Assembly: GCF_029867415.1 (NCBI RefSeq)
Contig: NW_026705461.1
Coordinates: 248,001-312,000 of the forward strand
Length of the DNA stretch: 64,000 nt
Direction of reading: 5' to 3'
From: Vicia villosa
Taxonomy: Eukaryota; Streptophyta; Magnoliopsida; Fabales; Fabaceae
In this document: piece after piece, positions 1 to 10,239 of the stretch
Numbering within the stretch: position 1 is the stretch's first letter
Layout of the letters: each line of letters starts with the position of its first letter
The notes under the pieces: generated by a model
The model's input: the letters and a program-made list of their open reading frames with translations, nothing else
Database searches by the model: none
Told to the model about the DNA's origin: nothing
Position numbers and translations under genes: made by a program

Positions 1-830
1 CAGGTATCTCCTCATCTTCGTGTCTCACCTCCTCCTCATCCTCCCGTACCTCCTCCTGACAAGAAGAAGACACTTGAGCCAACCGACTCCTTGATCCAGA
101 TGAGTCAATGCCAACTGTGAGGCCCGCTCGCGTCGAGCCGATGCAGTATGGGTCTCCCTACCCTGTCGGAGTCATGCGGGATTTCCTGACATTTTCCAGA
201 TAAAATTGAAACAGGTTATAAGGCAAAACAATCAAGAAAATAAAAAAACAATTCTGAGTCCAGTTCGGAAGTGCTTTCCGAAACTGGTCTGAGAGGTGTT
301 TTCGGAAATGCACTTCTGAAAACAACTACGACTCTATTTTTGCAGAAACCCCATTTCTTCCCCTAAATACATCAAGATCAGATTTTTCCTATCTAAACAA
401 CCTCAGAGACTAATAATAACTTAACCCTATATCATTTTCCTAATTTATAACAACCCTAATATGAATTTCAATGCTACAATTTAAGTTTGTGAGAAGTTAC
501 AAATTACAAGCTTTGAATGTAGCCTTTGAGTAGTCTTTGAAGGTTGTATAACAACTTTAGATAGTCAAGTTCGTGTAATAAGAACCAGAAATGGGGAGAT
601 TTTTGAAACATTTTGAGTTTTTAGGGTAAAATGAAAATGGGGGAGGCTGTTTTGTTTAAACTGCAAAATGCAGGTGTTTTCGGAAATGCATCTTCGAAAT
701 CACGTTTTCGGAGATGCCTCTCCGAAATTACTCTTTTTTGATGACTTCAGAGATGCATCTCCGAAATATAAGGGCGTTTTAAGAATTTCGCGCTGGTCTC
801 TAAGAAGATTGGAGAGTGGATAAAGAAATT
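1..830 (-). mobile_element. Terminal part of a PMD/MAIN-like transposon
   Basis: Minus-strand sequence from about 175 down to the window edge can be read as an N-terminal coding piece: a Ser/Gly-rich stretch followed by a run of Glu/Asp/Val codons, resembling the low-complexity N-termini of plant mobile domain (PMD, MAIN-like) proteins, but with at least one early stop. The flank at 264-765 carries copies of a near-palindrome around CGGAGATGCATCTCCG. The segment at 760-785, read on the minus strand, resembles the terminal region of the better-preserved PMD element at 31654-34756 (a run of A, then CCCT, then CGGAGATGCATC). I infer the outer end lies near 800-830. No target duplication can be tested because the other end is outside the window. 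Confidence 0.4.
264..765. repeat. Cluster of TTCGGAgATGCAtCTCCGAA near-palindromes
   Basis: Five copies start near 264, 301, 679, 707 and 746. All are variants of a 20-bp inverted repeat centred on TGCA (TTCGGAAATGCATCTTCGAA, TTCGGAGATGCCTCTCCGAA and others). Related copies flank the PMD-type sequences near 16160 and 32220-34690, so they appear to belong to the non-coding ends of that transposon family. Confidence 0.7.
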
Positions 831-1034
831 TTCAAATTTAAAGTATTGATGTCTTGGACTGAACTAATTTTGAACTTATATTTTACCAGTTAAGGCCCAA
901 TAGAATCTATATATATATCAACTAGTTCAATTTAGATTTTGAAACAGTGCTTTGTAAAAAAACTTCTCAAGAAAAAATTACTTTAACTTAAGGGGCTTAA
1001 ATACTTACAAAATATATTAAATATAATTTAAAAT

Positions 1035-1673
1035 TTGTTTGAATAAAATTGATAACAAAATTTAAATCATTTTACTAAAAACAACAATATTAATGAAAAC
1101 TAATTTTAATAATTTTTTAAAATAATATTAAAAAGATTATTGAGTTAAATAGTCTATTAAGTCATTCTCTTTTAACATGTTTCACAACCATATTTAAAAT
1201 TGTGCAAGCACATCATCGGCCACCAAATTTCTAAATCAAAACAACTTAGTTACTTTATTTAAGTTCTTTTTTTTTCAACTCATAACTCTTTCGAGAGCGT
1301 GTCAGAGCTCTATATTAGGCCTACTAATAATTTCGCATAACAATCCCACAATATAGACAATGTTTACAAACAATAACATACTTAAGGGTGTCATATGATG
1401 TGCAAGTGTTTTTACACTCAAAATTGATTAAGAAAATTTAAATCATTTTATTAAAAAAATATTAATGAAAACAAATTTTAATAAATATTTTTTTAAAAAA
1501 AAATTATCAAAAAAATTATTGAATTTTATAATTAATCGTTCTCTTTAAATGTTTCACAACCATATTTAAAATTGTGTAAGCACACAATCAGCCACAAAAT
1601 TTCTAAAACAAAACAACCTAGTTACATAATTTAAGGTTTTTTTTATGCACCTCTTGAACTCTATATTAGGCGT
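1035..1673. repeat. Diverged direct duplication of about 250 bp
   Basis: The stretch from about 1040 to 1320 is repeated from about 1422 to 1673. Both run through the same landmarks in order: AAATTTAAATCATTTTA, TTTCACAACCATATTTAAAA, then TTGTG-AAGCACA-, then CAAAACAAC-TAGTTAC, ending in CTCTATATTAGGC. The copies differ by many substitutions and small indels, so the duplication is old. No coding potential was seen in it. Confidence 0.7.
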
Positions 1674-2454
1674 GTTTGTGACCCAGTACCCTCACCGGTG
1701 TGATGACCAGTCCGGTTTTTAAAACATTGGTTGAAAGTAAAAAAGATATAAATAGGAAAAAATAAATACATTCTTAAGAGAGAATAACTTATCAGGCATG
1801 CAAATATACTCACTCGTCACAAACTTAAACTTATCGACCAGTTGCACTCAACCTACAATGCTCGTCACTAACATCACGTGTCTCTCACATCATTGTTCAT
1901 CTCTGAAGCACCAACGAGACGTATCACAATCGAGGTTATCTCTAACGCAAGGTTGTGAGAACATTTGTGTTCTCGCGCCGACAATCTCTCGCGCCCAGCT
2001 CAAACGCGGAGGCATTAAGTTTCGACACACAAGTGATTGTCAGCTCTAAATCCATCTCTAGAATCTAGAAACTAATGAAAATATATCCCTAATCAGAATT
2101 CATGAAGTATATCTCTATAGTAACACAAATCCAAACATAAATGCAAAAATCAAATCAACGTCATTTTTACTTTTACCTTTTCAGATAAACTTTATTATTT
2201 TCATTATAATGACTTTTTTTCATGTGTTTTATTTTGTTTTTTTATTATTGTTTTATTATTATTTTTTAAAATTTTGATCTCACCTTCTAATTATTTTAAT
2301 TTTTTATAATAATTTTATTTAGATTTTATTGTATTCGGTTATCTTTTAATATAATATTATAATTTTTACGTTGTTACAAAATATTTTATGATGCTCTCTG
2401 ATTGAATACTTATATTTCGTCAATGAATTTGTGTTCGTATGATAAATGGTAAAT
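1674..2454. other. Intergenic, nothing recognised
   Basis: AT-rich sequence between the duplicated segment and the copia insertion. The 83-codon plus-strand frame at 1798-2049 has no recognisable motif, no promoter and no related copy in the window, and is not called a gene. Confidence 0.5.
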
Positions 2455-2459
2455 ATTAT

Positions 2460-3661
2460 TGAAGGATAGAAAAACACTTAGAAAGGGGGGGTTTGAATAA
2501 GTGTAGCTTTAAAAACTTGACAGATAAAAATAAATTGCACAGTTATTTTTATCCTGGTTCGTTGTTAACTAAACTACTCCAGTCCACCCCCGCAGAGATG
2601 ATTTACCTCAACTGAGGATTTAATCCACTAATCGCACGGATTACAATGGTTTTCCACTTAGTCCGCAACTAAGTCTTCCAGAGTCTTCTGATCACACACT
2701 GATCACTCCAGGAACAACTGCTTAGATACCCTCTAAGACTTTTCTAGAGTCTACTGATCAACACGATCACTCTAGGCTTAGTTCACTCCTAAGACTTCCC
2801 TAGAGTATTCTGATCAACACGATCACTCTAGTTCCTTACAACTTAATGTAATCAATTCTAAGAGTTTACAAATGCTTCTTAAAAGCGATAATCACAACTG
2901 TGATATTTCTCTTAACGTTTAAGCTTAATCTCACTAATATATTACAACAGCAATGTAGTGAGCTTTGATGAAGATGAAGATTCTGAGTTTTGACTGAACG
3001 GCGTTTCAGCAAGTTAATTTGAATTGTATTTGTTCAGGATCGTTAACCTTGCTTCTCATCAGAACTTCATATTTATAGGCGTTGGAGAAGATGACCGTTG
3101 AATGCATTTAATGCTTTGCGTGTTCCGTACAGCATCGCATTTAATGTTATACGCTTTTGTCAACTACCTCGAGCCTTGTTCACGCTGTGTCTACTGACGT
3201 AGCCTTTAATAGCTTTTAACGTTCCTTTTGTCAGTCAGCGTAGCTTGCCACTTGTACTTTCTTCTGATCTGATGTTTGTGAATACAACGTTTGAATATCA
3301 TCAGAGTCAAACAGCTTGGTGCATAGCATCTTCTGATCTTCTGACCTTGAAGTGCTTCTGAGCGTGATACCATCTTCTGAGCTTCAGTGCTTCTGATCTC
3401 ATGTTCTTCTGATGCTTCCATAGACCCATGTTCTGATTCTGCTTCGACCATCTTCTGATGTCTTGCCAGACCATGTTCTGATGTTGCATGCTGAACCCTT
3501 TGAGACAAAGCTTCTGAGCGCTGAATTATGCGTACTCTTTATATATATTTCCTGAAAGGGAAATTGCATTGGATTAGAGTACCATATTATCTTAAGCAAA
3601 ATTCATATTATTGTTATCATCAAAACTAAGATAATTGATCAGAACAAATCTTGTTCTAACA
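2460..3661 (-). repeat. 3' LTR of the copia element
   Basis: 1202 bp, TG...CA ended, matched base for base by 10240-11441 except at 2537 and 3185. Read on the minus strand, its upstream third (3331-3481) has nine copies of TTCTGA on the plus strand, spaced 7 to 24 bp. A TATAAATA box lies at 3070-3077, defining U3 before it. Confidence 0.95.
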
Positions 3662-3830
3662 ATCTCCCCCTTTTTGATGATGACAAAAAACATATATAAA
3701 TGATATGAATTTGCGATCATAAAGAACAGTAGGCAAAAGACAAATTACACAGCTATAGCATAAGCATATGAATATGTCTCCCCCTGAGATTAACAATCTC
3801 CCCCTGAGATAAATAATCTCCCCCTGAAAT
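3662..3830 (-). promoter_or_regulatory. Multiplied polypurine tracts before the 3' LTR
   Basis: On the minus strand the tract AAAAAGGGGGAGA directly abuts the 3' LTR (plus 3663-3673). Three further copies of CAGGGGGAGA sit upstream at plus 3777, 3797 and 3817, exactly 20 bp apart. Another AAAAAGGGGGAGA is at 4761-4773, nearly 1.1 kb upstream. Polypurine tracts prime plus-strand DNA synthesis, and multiplied tracts are a described hallmark of Sireviruses. Confidence 0.85.
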
Positions 3831-3913
3831 AAATACTCGAAGAACTTTAATAAAAGACTTCCCTGATTATTTCGGTAGAGACGATCATATAAGCTTCTGT
3901 CTTCAGAGAATTC

Positions 3914-4245
3914 ATAGCTTCTGACTTCTGCTTCCATGGGACAGCTTCAGAACTAGAATTTCCTTAGATCCTTAGAATACTCACAGCTTCTGATTCCTGC
4001 TTCCATCTAGGACAGCTTCAGAACTTGAATTTCTTTGATCTTCTGAACATTCACAGCTTCTGATTTCTTCTTCCATTCAGGACAGCTTCAGAACTTGAAT
4101 TTCTTTGATCTTCTGAACATTCACAGCTTCTGATTTCTGCTTCCATTCAGGACAGCTTCAGAACTTGAGTTTTCTGGATCTTTAGAACATTCGCAGCTTC
4201 TGATTTCTGCTTCCCTCGGATAGCTTCAGAGCTTTGAATTTCTAC
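3914..4245. repeat. 70-bp tandem repeat, about 5 copies, in the 3' non-coding region
   Basis: Units begin at the landmark AGCTTCTGA near 3915, 3984, 4054, 4124 and 4194, giving a period of 69-70 bp. Each continues with TGCTTCCAT, GGACAGCTTCAGAAC and TTTGATCTTCTGAACATTCA. The two central units are almost identical and the outer ones diverged. Tandem arrays between the last ORF and the 3' LTR are common in large plant retrotransposons. Confidence 0.85.
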
Positions 4246-4944
4246 CAACATCACTTCATGCTATATTTGTATCAGAACATTGTTGAATGTACCAGAGCAT
4301 CATCTGAGCATCTCTACATCCTGAAATGTTACAGAACAAAAACTAAACGACAAAAGTCAGCATGAACGAGTTAGAACATAAAATGTATGTTTGAACACAT
4401 TATATGAATCAGAGCCATATAGGCTGAAATAATGTATCAGAGCAAATAATGTATCAGAGCCATAACATTATATGTATTAGAGCAAATAGAATTTTGTCAG
4501 AGTAAATAGACAAATATAGATCAAATTCTATTATCAGTGCTTCTGATTCATTCTTCTTTCTTGCTTCTGATTTCTGAAGCTTGACAGCACTCAGCTTGCT
4601 TCAGTTTCCATGGTTTTGCTTCTTGTGTTTGCTTTGAAGATTCTCTTCAGTATACCTGCAAAACACTTAAACCATATAGAACTTGCAGTTCTTGTTAGTA
4701 AATGTGTGGGAGCTTTACCCAGCAACTGATAGATTAATCAAATCATTTATCATTTATCTTTCTCCCCCTTTTTGTCATAACATCAAAAAGAATATTTCAA
4801 AAGAATTAGATGCATTAAAACGACAAATAGAATCACTGGAATGTAAAAGCAAAGAAACTTTTTCATTGATAACTAAAAGGATTACAAGAAAGGAATGCAG
4901 GAAAACAGATGCAGCAAGGAAAGGAAACTACAAAGACCAAAAGA
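4246..4944 (-). other. 3' non-coding region of the copia element
   Basis: No ORF of interest. It has scattered TCAGAGCA and GTATCAGAGC words and a second strong polypurine tract at 4761-4773. The 107-codon plus-strand frame at 4683-5006 crosses into the antisense of ORF3 and is not believed. Confidence 0.6.
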
Positions 4945-6129
4945 CTAAGATCCTAGCCTACGCAAAATCCGCGCCAGAACATCATGAATCCCGTCAGTGC
5001 TTGTAGCTTGCCTTGTCATGAAGGAACGAAACTCAGCATTGGCTGCTTCTTGCGCGTCCAAACGAGAAGCCAGCATAGCTTGATTCTGATGAAGAGTTTC
5101 CAAGGTCTCCATCAGAGCTGAGGTTTCACCAGAAGAAGAAGCACCAGTATTTCTGCCCAGAGGGACAGCAATCTCAGCAGGGTGATCTTCTGGAAGATCT
5201 TCAGCTTGTGCATCTTCCATTTCCTCATCTGAGTCTGACTCAGAAGGAGCCTTAGCATATTCTGGTTCAGGCAGCTCAGAAGTTCCATCTTCCAATGCTT
5301 GAAGAATAGCTGCTAGGTTTGTTGGAGGAGTAGGACCAGCAACTTCAGCACGATAAACCACTACTGGAAAGACCATGTGAGGTGCTTTTTCAGAAGGGTT
5401 CATTCTGAACCAGTTGAACAGCCACTGAAAATCTCCAGTCAGCACAGGAAACCATGGTCTCCACACCACGATGTCTCTGCAGAGATTTTCTTCTTCCAAC
5501 TCATCTGCTGGTATCTTCCTTTCAAGAACACTTCTGTTCCTGATGAGATGGTGATGGCTGCTCTCACCAACTTCCAACCGGAGACCACGAACACCAGGAG
5601 CTTCAGACATAATCCTTCTCTGAGTGTCTGTAGCCTTATCCAGAAAATCCTGACGAAAGGTATTCCAGAGGTTGTTTGTAGCATACTCATCCAGATGATT
5701 AAGGTGAGCAGCACCTAGAATCTCCAACCAGCCATTTACATCAGCATGTAAAAGCTCCAGATATGTTTGAGTGGTAGGGGTTGGAGGGTTGACAGTGAAC
5801 CTTGAGTCGGGAAGAACAACACTATAGGGATTAGGTGTTCTGGTGGGAAAAGGGTATGAGAGGGATGAAGAAATATCTGATGGAAGGGTTAAAGGAGAGG
5901 AGATATCAGATGGTGAAGAAGGTGGTTCCGAGAGGATGAATGAGGAGGAAGAGGTGGTGGAGGTCTTTGAAGAGGGAGGTGATTGACGGGAACCGTCAAG
6001 GGGTTGATACACTTTGAGAGGGTCATAGGAGATCCTAACTCTTTTAGGTTTGGTTTCTGGTTCAGCAGATGCCTTTCTCTTTTGTTTCCTATCATTGTCT
6101 TGATTCCCAGAGCTTGACGATGGATTCAT
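4945..6129 (-). CDS. Third ORF of the Sirevirus-like element (accessory/env-position protein)
   Basis: 394 codons, minus strand, intact. It sits where Sireviruses carry an env-like ORF, but no hydrophobic membrane segment or signal peptide is visible, which argues against an envelope role. Residues 13-35 are strongly basic (KQKRK, KPKRVR), compatible with a nuclear signal. Residues 45-110 are Ser/Pro/Thr-rich. The middle (about 115-260) is a mixed, probably folded domain rich in Trp. Residues 275-320 are acidic. The last 65 residues look like a coiled coil (heptad-like Leu/Met with Glu/Gln). I do not recognise the domain. The chosen start is the first Met, followed by Asn-Pro and a Ser run, just after a pyrimidine-rich leader with AAACCCTAG. 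Function unknown. Confidence 0.75.
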   Translation of the reverse strand: MNPSSSSGNQDNDRKQKRKASAEPETKPKRVRISYDPLKVYQPLDGSRQSPPSSKTSTTSSSSFILSEPPSSPSDISSPLTLPSDISSSLSYPFPTRTPNPYSVVLPDSRFTVNPPTPTTQTYLELLHADVNGWLEILGAAHLNHLDEYATNNLWNTFRQDFLDKATDTQRRIMSEAPGVRGLRLEVGESSHHHLIRNRSVLERKIPADELEEENLCRDIVVWRPWFPVLTGDFQWLFNWFRMNPSEKAPHMVFPVVVYRAEVAGPTPPTNLAAILQALEDGTSELPEPEYAKAPSESDSDEEMEDAQAEDLPEDHPAEIAVPLGRNTGASSSGETSALMETLETLHQNQAMLASRLDAQEAANAEFRSFMTRQATSTDGIHDVLARILRRLGS

Positions 6130-6570
6130 GATGAATTTTTCAGATATTGGAAACTGCTAGGGTTTATGATATGAAAAGAGAGAGAGATGAAAAAGAAACC
6201 GAATGCAGAGAGAGAGAAATATGAGAGGGAAAAGAAACGTTTGAAGAGTATAAAAAAAAACTGAAAGAGAGTAAATGATGAAAAGCATTTAATGTTACGT
6301 GACATGAGGAGAGATAATAATGACAAAAGACGTGATTTGCACAGTTACCTAAGTAGACGTCCCCTCAACTGCACGCACGCTTGTCCAGGAATAGTGAACA
6401 CGTGTTTACCATCTGGATAGCCAGTTACAGCTGTTTTGCTTTTATAGAGATTCTGAATCAACTTAGACACTGAAACGTTAGTAATAACTGAATCACAATT
6501 TCTAATTGATTTCTATCAGAACTTCTTAAAAAAAATTTCATATCAAAGGATACTCATACGTAAGAATTTC
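6130..6570 (-). promoter_or_regulatory. Promoter/leader-like region before ORF3
   Basis: Between the truncated pol frame and ORF3 the minus strand shows a TATA-like TATAAAAG (plus 6439-6446), a CACGTG G-box core (6399-6404), a pyrimidine-rich stretch ending in CTTTCAG that would serve as a splice acceptor (about 6256-6275), a CT-rich leader and AAACCCTAG before the ATG. ORF3 could therefore come from an internal promoter or from a spliced transcript. The sequence cannot decide between them. Confidence 0.4.
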
Positions 6571-8349
6571 TCATCTTCTCATTCTGAGCTTGTTTCTGAA
6601 GACCCAATTTGTGCCGATTATATTGAATCCATCTGGTCTAGGAACAAGATCCCAAACATCATTCCTTGTAAACTGATTCAGTTCTTCTTGCATAGCAATT
6701 ATCCAGTCTGGATCTTCTAGAGCATGATCAACAGAAGTTGGCTCGATCAAGGATACAAGACCTAATTGACAATCTGCATTGTTCTTAAGGAATGCTCTTG
6801 TTCTGATTGGATCATCCTTCTTTCCAAGAATGACATCTTCTGAGTGACCAGAGATGAGTCTGGATGATCTTCTGACAGATGGTTCTTCAGAAATGCTTAG
6901 ATTCTCCAGAGAAGCTGATACTTGATCTTCAGATTCTTTGCTTCTGAGAAGCTCTGCTTCTGATGCGTTGCTTCTTGGCTCAACAACTTCTGATATATCA
7001 ATATCACAATCTGCAAAATTATCAAACTGCTTTGGTTTTTCAGAACCAAGCTTATCATCAAACCTGATATTGATTGATTCTTCTACAACCAATGTTTCAG
7101 TATTGTATACTCTGTAGCCTTTTGAGCGTTCAGAATATCCAAGAAGGAAACATTTCTGTGCTTTGGAATCAAACTTACCAAGATGATCTTTAGTGTTCAG
7201 AATAAAGCATACACATCCAAAAGGATGGAAATATGAAATGTTAGGCTTTCTATTCTTCCACAATTCATAAGGAGTCTTATTTAGAATAGGTCTGATAGAG
7301 ATTCTATTCTGAATATAGCATGCAGTGTTTATTGCTTCTGCCCAGAAATGCTTAGCCATATTGGTTTCATTGATCATGGTTCTGGCCATTTCTTGCAGAG
7401 TCCTATTCTTTCGTTCTACAACCCCATTTTGCTGTGGAGTTCTAGGACAAGAGAAATCATGGGCAATACCATTTTCTTTGAAGAATTCTTCAAAGGATTT
7501 GTTCTCAAATTCACCACCATGATCACTTCTGACCTTTATGATTTTACACTCTTTTTCAGATTGAATCTGAATGCAGAAATCAAAGAACACTGAATGAGTC
7601 TCATCCTTGTGTTTCAAGAATTTTACCCATGTCCAGCGGCTATAATCATCTACGATGACTAATCCATATTTCTTCCCTCTGACAGATGCTGTTTTGACTG
7701 GGCCAAACAGATCAATGTGCAAGAGTTCTAATGGCCTTGAGGTAGAAACAACATTCTTGGACTTGAATGCAGGTTTGGAGAACTTGCCCTTCTGACATGC
7801 TTCACAAAGAGCATCTGATTTGAATTTCAGATTAGGGAGTCCTCTGACCAGATTCAGTTTGTTAATCTGAGAAATCTTTCTCAAACTAGCATGACCAAAT
7901 CTTCTGTGCCAGACCCACTGCTCTTCAGAAACAGACATAAGACAAGTCACCTTCTGACTCATAAGATCTTGCAGATCTGTCTTATAAATGTTGTTCTTCC
8001 TCTTGCCTGTAAATAGGATTGAGCCATCCTTCTGATTTACAGCCTTGCAAGACTCTTGATTAAAGATTATATCATAACCATTGTCACTCAATTGACTGAT
8101 AGATAAGAGGTTATGTGTTAATCCTTCTACAAGAAGTACATTAGAGATGGAAGGAGAGTTACCAGACTTTATAGTTCCAGAGCCAATTATCTTGCCCTTC
8201 TGATCTCCTCCAAACTTGACATCTCCTCCTGACTTAAGCACCAGGTCTTGGAACATAGACCTTCTTCCTGTCATGTGTCGCGAGCATCCAGAGTCCAGGT
8301 ACCATGACATGTTGTGCTTTGTCCTTTTTGCAGTCAAGGATATCTGCAA
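6571..8349 (-). CDS. Copia pol fragment: protease and integrase, RT truncated
   Basis: About 592 codons on the minus strand. The aspartic protease active site D-S-G is in WYLDSGCSRHMTG near residue 20. The GAG-pre-integrase zinc site H-x4-H...C-x2-C is in WHRRFGH and CEAC. The integrase core follows with the D (HIDLFGP), D (RSDHGGEF) and E (NGVVERKNR) triad, then the acidic linker. The frame ends in TGA just after GTNWVFRNKL, the first conserved block of the Ty1/copia reverse transcriptase, so RT and RNase H (normally several hundred residues) are missing. There is no internal ATG start; the frame overlaps gag by 116 nt in the +1 frame and would need frameshifting, or the offset is an indel. 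Confidence 0.9.
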   Translation of the reverse strand: MQISLTAKRTKHNMSWYLDSGCSRHMTGRRSMFQDLVLKSGGDVKFGGDQKGKIIGSGTIKSGNSPSISNVLLVEGLTHNLLSISQLSDNGYDIIFNQESCKAVNQKDGSILFTGKRKNNIYKTDLQDLMSQKVTCLMSVSEEQWVWHRRFGHASLRKISQINKLNLVRGLPNLKFKSDALCEACQKGKFSKPAFKSKNVVSTSRPLELLHIDLFGPVKTASVRGKKYGLVIVDDYSRWTWVKFLKHKDETHSVFFDFCIQIQSEKECKIIKVRSDHGGEFENKSFEEFFKENGIAHDFSCPRTPQQNGVVERKNRTLQEMARTMINETNMAKHFWAEAINTACYIQNRISIRPILNKTPYELWKNRKPNISYFHPFGCVCFILNTKDHLGKFDSKAQKCFLLGYSERSKGYRVYNTETLVVEESINIRFDDKLGSEKPKQFDNFADCDIDISEVVEPRSNASEAELLRSKESEDQVSASLENLSISEEPSVRRSSRLISGHSEDVILGKKDDPIRTRAFLKNNADCQLGLVSLIEPTSVDHALEDPDWIIAMQEELNQFTRNDVWDLVPRPDGFNIIGTNWVFRNKLRMRR

Positions 8350-10153
8350 TAGGAATAATCTTATCCTTAGGTACCCACATTTTCTTGGGTCCTTTCTTGT
8401 TAGATTTTCTCAAGTTCTGATTGAACTTGGGTTTCACATTGTAAGCAATAGGAGGAACAGCATGATAATTTTTAATGTGAGTTTCATGATATTTCCTAGG
8501 TTGTGTCACATGCTTTTTGGTGTGTGTTATGTGAAAACTTTGAGCATGTGAAGTGTGCCTAATATCATGGGAGTGGCCATACTTGAACTGATCATACAAT
8601 GGCTTGTATGTGATTTTCATTTCATCAACATGTTCAAGTTTGTATGGGGTTTCACCCTCAAAACCAATGCCTACTCTTTTGTTTCCAGACACAGCATATA
8701 TCATAGAAGCTAGCTGACTTCTGCCAATACTTCTAGATAAGAACTTCCTGAAACTTAAATCATATTCTTTCAGAATATGGTTTAGACTGGGAATGGATTT
8801 TTCTGAATCAGAAGGAGATCCAACATTATTGGATAATTTTAAAAGTTTTTCTTTTAATTCAGAATTCTCCAACTCAAGCTTCTTTGTTTCAAATTCAAAT
8901 TGCTTTTTCAGCTTTTTGTATTTGAGACTAATCTGAGACTTGAGTTCCAGAAGTTCAGTTAGACCGGAAACTAACTTATCTCTAGTAAGTTCAGAAAATA
9001 CCTCTTCAGAATCTGATTCTGATGTAGATTCTGATCCGTCATCTTCTGTCGCCATCAGCGCACAGTTGGCTTGCTCATCTTCTGAATCATCTTCTGACTC
9101 ATCCCAGGTTGCCATAAGACCTTTCTTCTTATGAAACTTTTTCTTGGGACTTTCCTTCTGAAGATTAGGACATTCATTCTTGTAGTGTCCAGGCTCATTG
9201 CATTCATAGCACATGACCTTCTTCTTGACAAATCTTCTTTCATCGGAAGATTCTCCACGTTCAAATTTCCTTGAACTTCTGAAGCCTCTGAACTTCCTTT
9301 GCTTGGTCTTCCAGAGTTGATTTAGCCTTCTGGAGATCAGGGACAGTTCATCTTCTTCTTCAGATTCTGATTCTTCAGGATCTTCTTCTCTAGCCTGAAA
9401 AGCGTTAGTGCATTTCTTGATATTAGATTTTAATGCAATAGACTTACCTTTCTTTTGAGGCTCATTTGCGTCCAGCTCTATTTCATGACTTCTCAAGGCG
9501 CTGATAAGCTCTTCCAGAGAAACTTCATTCAGATTCTTTGCAATCTTGAATGCAGTCACCATAGGACCCCATCTTCTGGGTAAGCTTCTGATGATCTTCT
9601 TTACGTGATCAGCCTTGGTGTATCCCTTGTCAAGAACTCTCAATCCAGCAGTAAGAGTTTGAAATCTTGAAAACATCTTTTCAATGTCTTCATCATCCTC
9701 CATCTTGAAGGCTTCATACTTCTGGATTAACGCTGGAGCTTTAGTCTCCTTGACTTGAGCATTTCCTTCATGAGTCATTTTCAAGGACTCATATATGTCA
9801 TAGGCCGTTTCCCTGTTAGATATCTTCTCATACTCAGCATGAGAGATAACATTCAGCAAAACAGTTCTGCATTTATGATGATTCCTGAAAAGCTTCTTTT
9901 GATCATCATTCATTTCTTGCCTTGACAGCTTTACGCCACTGGCATTTACTGGATGTTTGTAACCATCCATTAGAAGATCCCATAGATCACCATCTAGACC
10001 AAGAAAGTAACTTTCCAGTTTATCTTTCCAGTATTCAAAGTTTTCACCATCAAATACCGGCGGTCTAGTATAACCATTGTTACCGTTGTATTGCTCAGCA
10101 GAGCCAGATGTAGATGCAGGTGTAGGTGTAGTCTTTTCACTTTCATCAACCAT
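8234..10153 (-). CDS. Gag of the Sirevirus-like copia element
   Basis: 639 codons, minus strand. It forms the virus-like particle and packages element RNA. Residues 30-240 are the UBN2/DUF4219-type copia capsid region (PPVFDGENFEYWK, then the QKYEAFKM and SLPRRWGPMV blocks). A single CCHC zinc knuckle, C-x2-C-x4-H-x4-C, is in CYECNEPGHYKNEC near residue 315. Acidic Ser/Glu-rich stretches flank it, then a Lys/Glu-rich coiled-coil region (about 410-460). The last 36 residues come from reading the protease-coding region in the wrong frame. The start ATG lies about 85 bp inside the primer site. No internal stops, so probably still translatable. Confidence 0.92.
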   Translation of the reverse strand: MVDESEKTTPTPASTSGSAEQYNGNNGYTRPPVFDGENFEYWKDKLESYFLGLDGDLWDLLMDGYKHPVNASGVKLSRQEMNDDQKKLFRNHHKCRTVLLNVISHAEYEKISNRETAYDIYESLKMTHEGNAQVKETKAPALIQKYEAFKMEDDEDIEKMFSRFQTLTAGLRVLDKGYTKADHVKKIIRSLPRRWGPMVTAFKIAKNLNEVSLEELISALRSHEIELDANEPQKKGKSIALKSNIKKCTNAFQAREEDPEESESEEEDELSLISRRLNQLWKTKQRKFRGFRSSRKFERGESSDERRFVKKKVMCYECNEPGHYKNECPNLQKESPKKKFHKKKGLMATWDESEDDSEDEQANCALMATEDDGSESTSESDSEEVFSELTRDKLVSGLTELLELKSQISLKYKKLKKQFEFETKKLELENSELKEKLLKLSNNVGSPSDSEKSIPSLNHILKEYDLSFRKFLSRSIGRSQLASMIYAVSGNKRVGIGFEGETPYKLEHVDEMKITYKPLYDQFKYGHSHDIRHTSHAQSFHITHTKKHVTQPRKYHETHIKNYHAVPPIAYNVKPKFNQNLRKSNKKGPKKMWVPKDKIIPIADILDCKKDKAQHVMVPGLWMLATHDRKKVYVPRPGA

Positions 10154-10224
10154 CTTTTACTGAAGCGTTTTTCTCTTCCTGAATCTTTTCTAAACACGGT
10201 TAAGTGCTTGCACCTTAGAACCGG

Positions 10225-10237
10225 CGCTCTGATGCCA
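10225..10237 (-). promoter_or_regulatory. Primer binding site (tRNA-iMet)
   Basis: On the minus strand TGGCATCAGAGCG begins two bases after the 5' LTR. It matches the complement of the 3' end of plant initiator Met tRNA (TGGTATCAGAGC) with one mismatch, as expected for copia elements. Confidence 0.9.
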
Positions 10238-10239
10238 AT

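Noticed and set aside
1798..2049. 83-codon plus-strand frame near 1.8 kb
   Set aside because: Composition like random AT-rich DNA, no motif, no promoter, no related copy in the window.
3206..3599. Minus-strand frames of 60-100 codons present identically in both copia LTRs
   Set aside because: They come from the TCAGAAG-rich U3; duplication in both LTRs reflects LTR identity, not a gene. No start context or promoter upstream.
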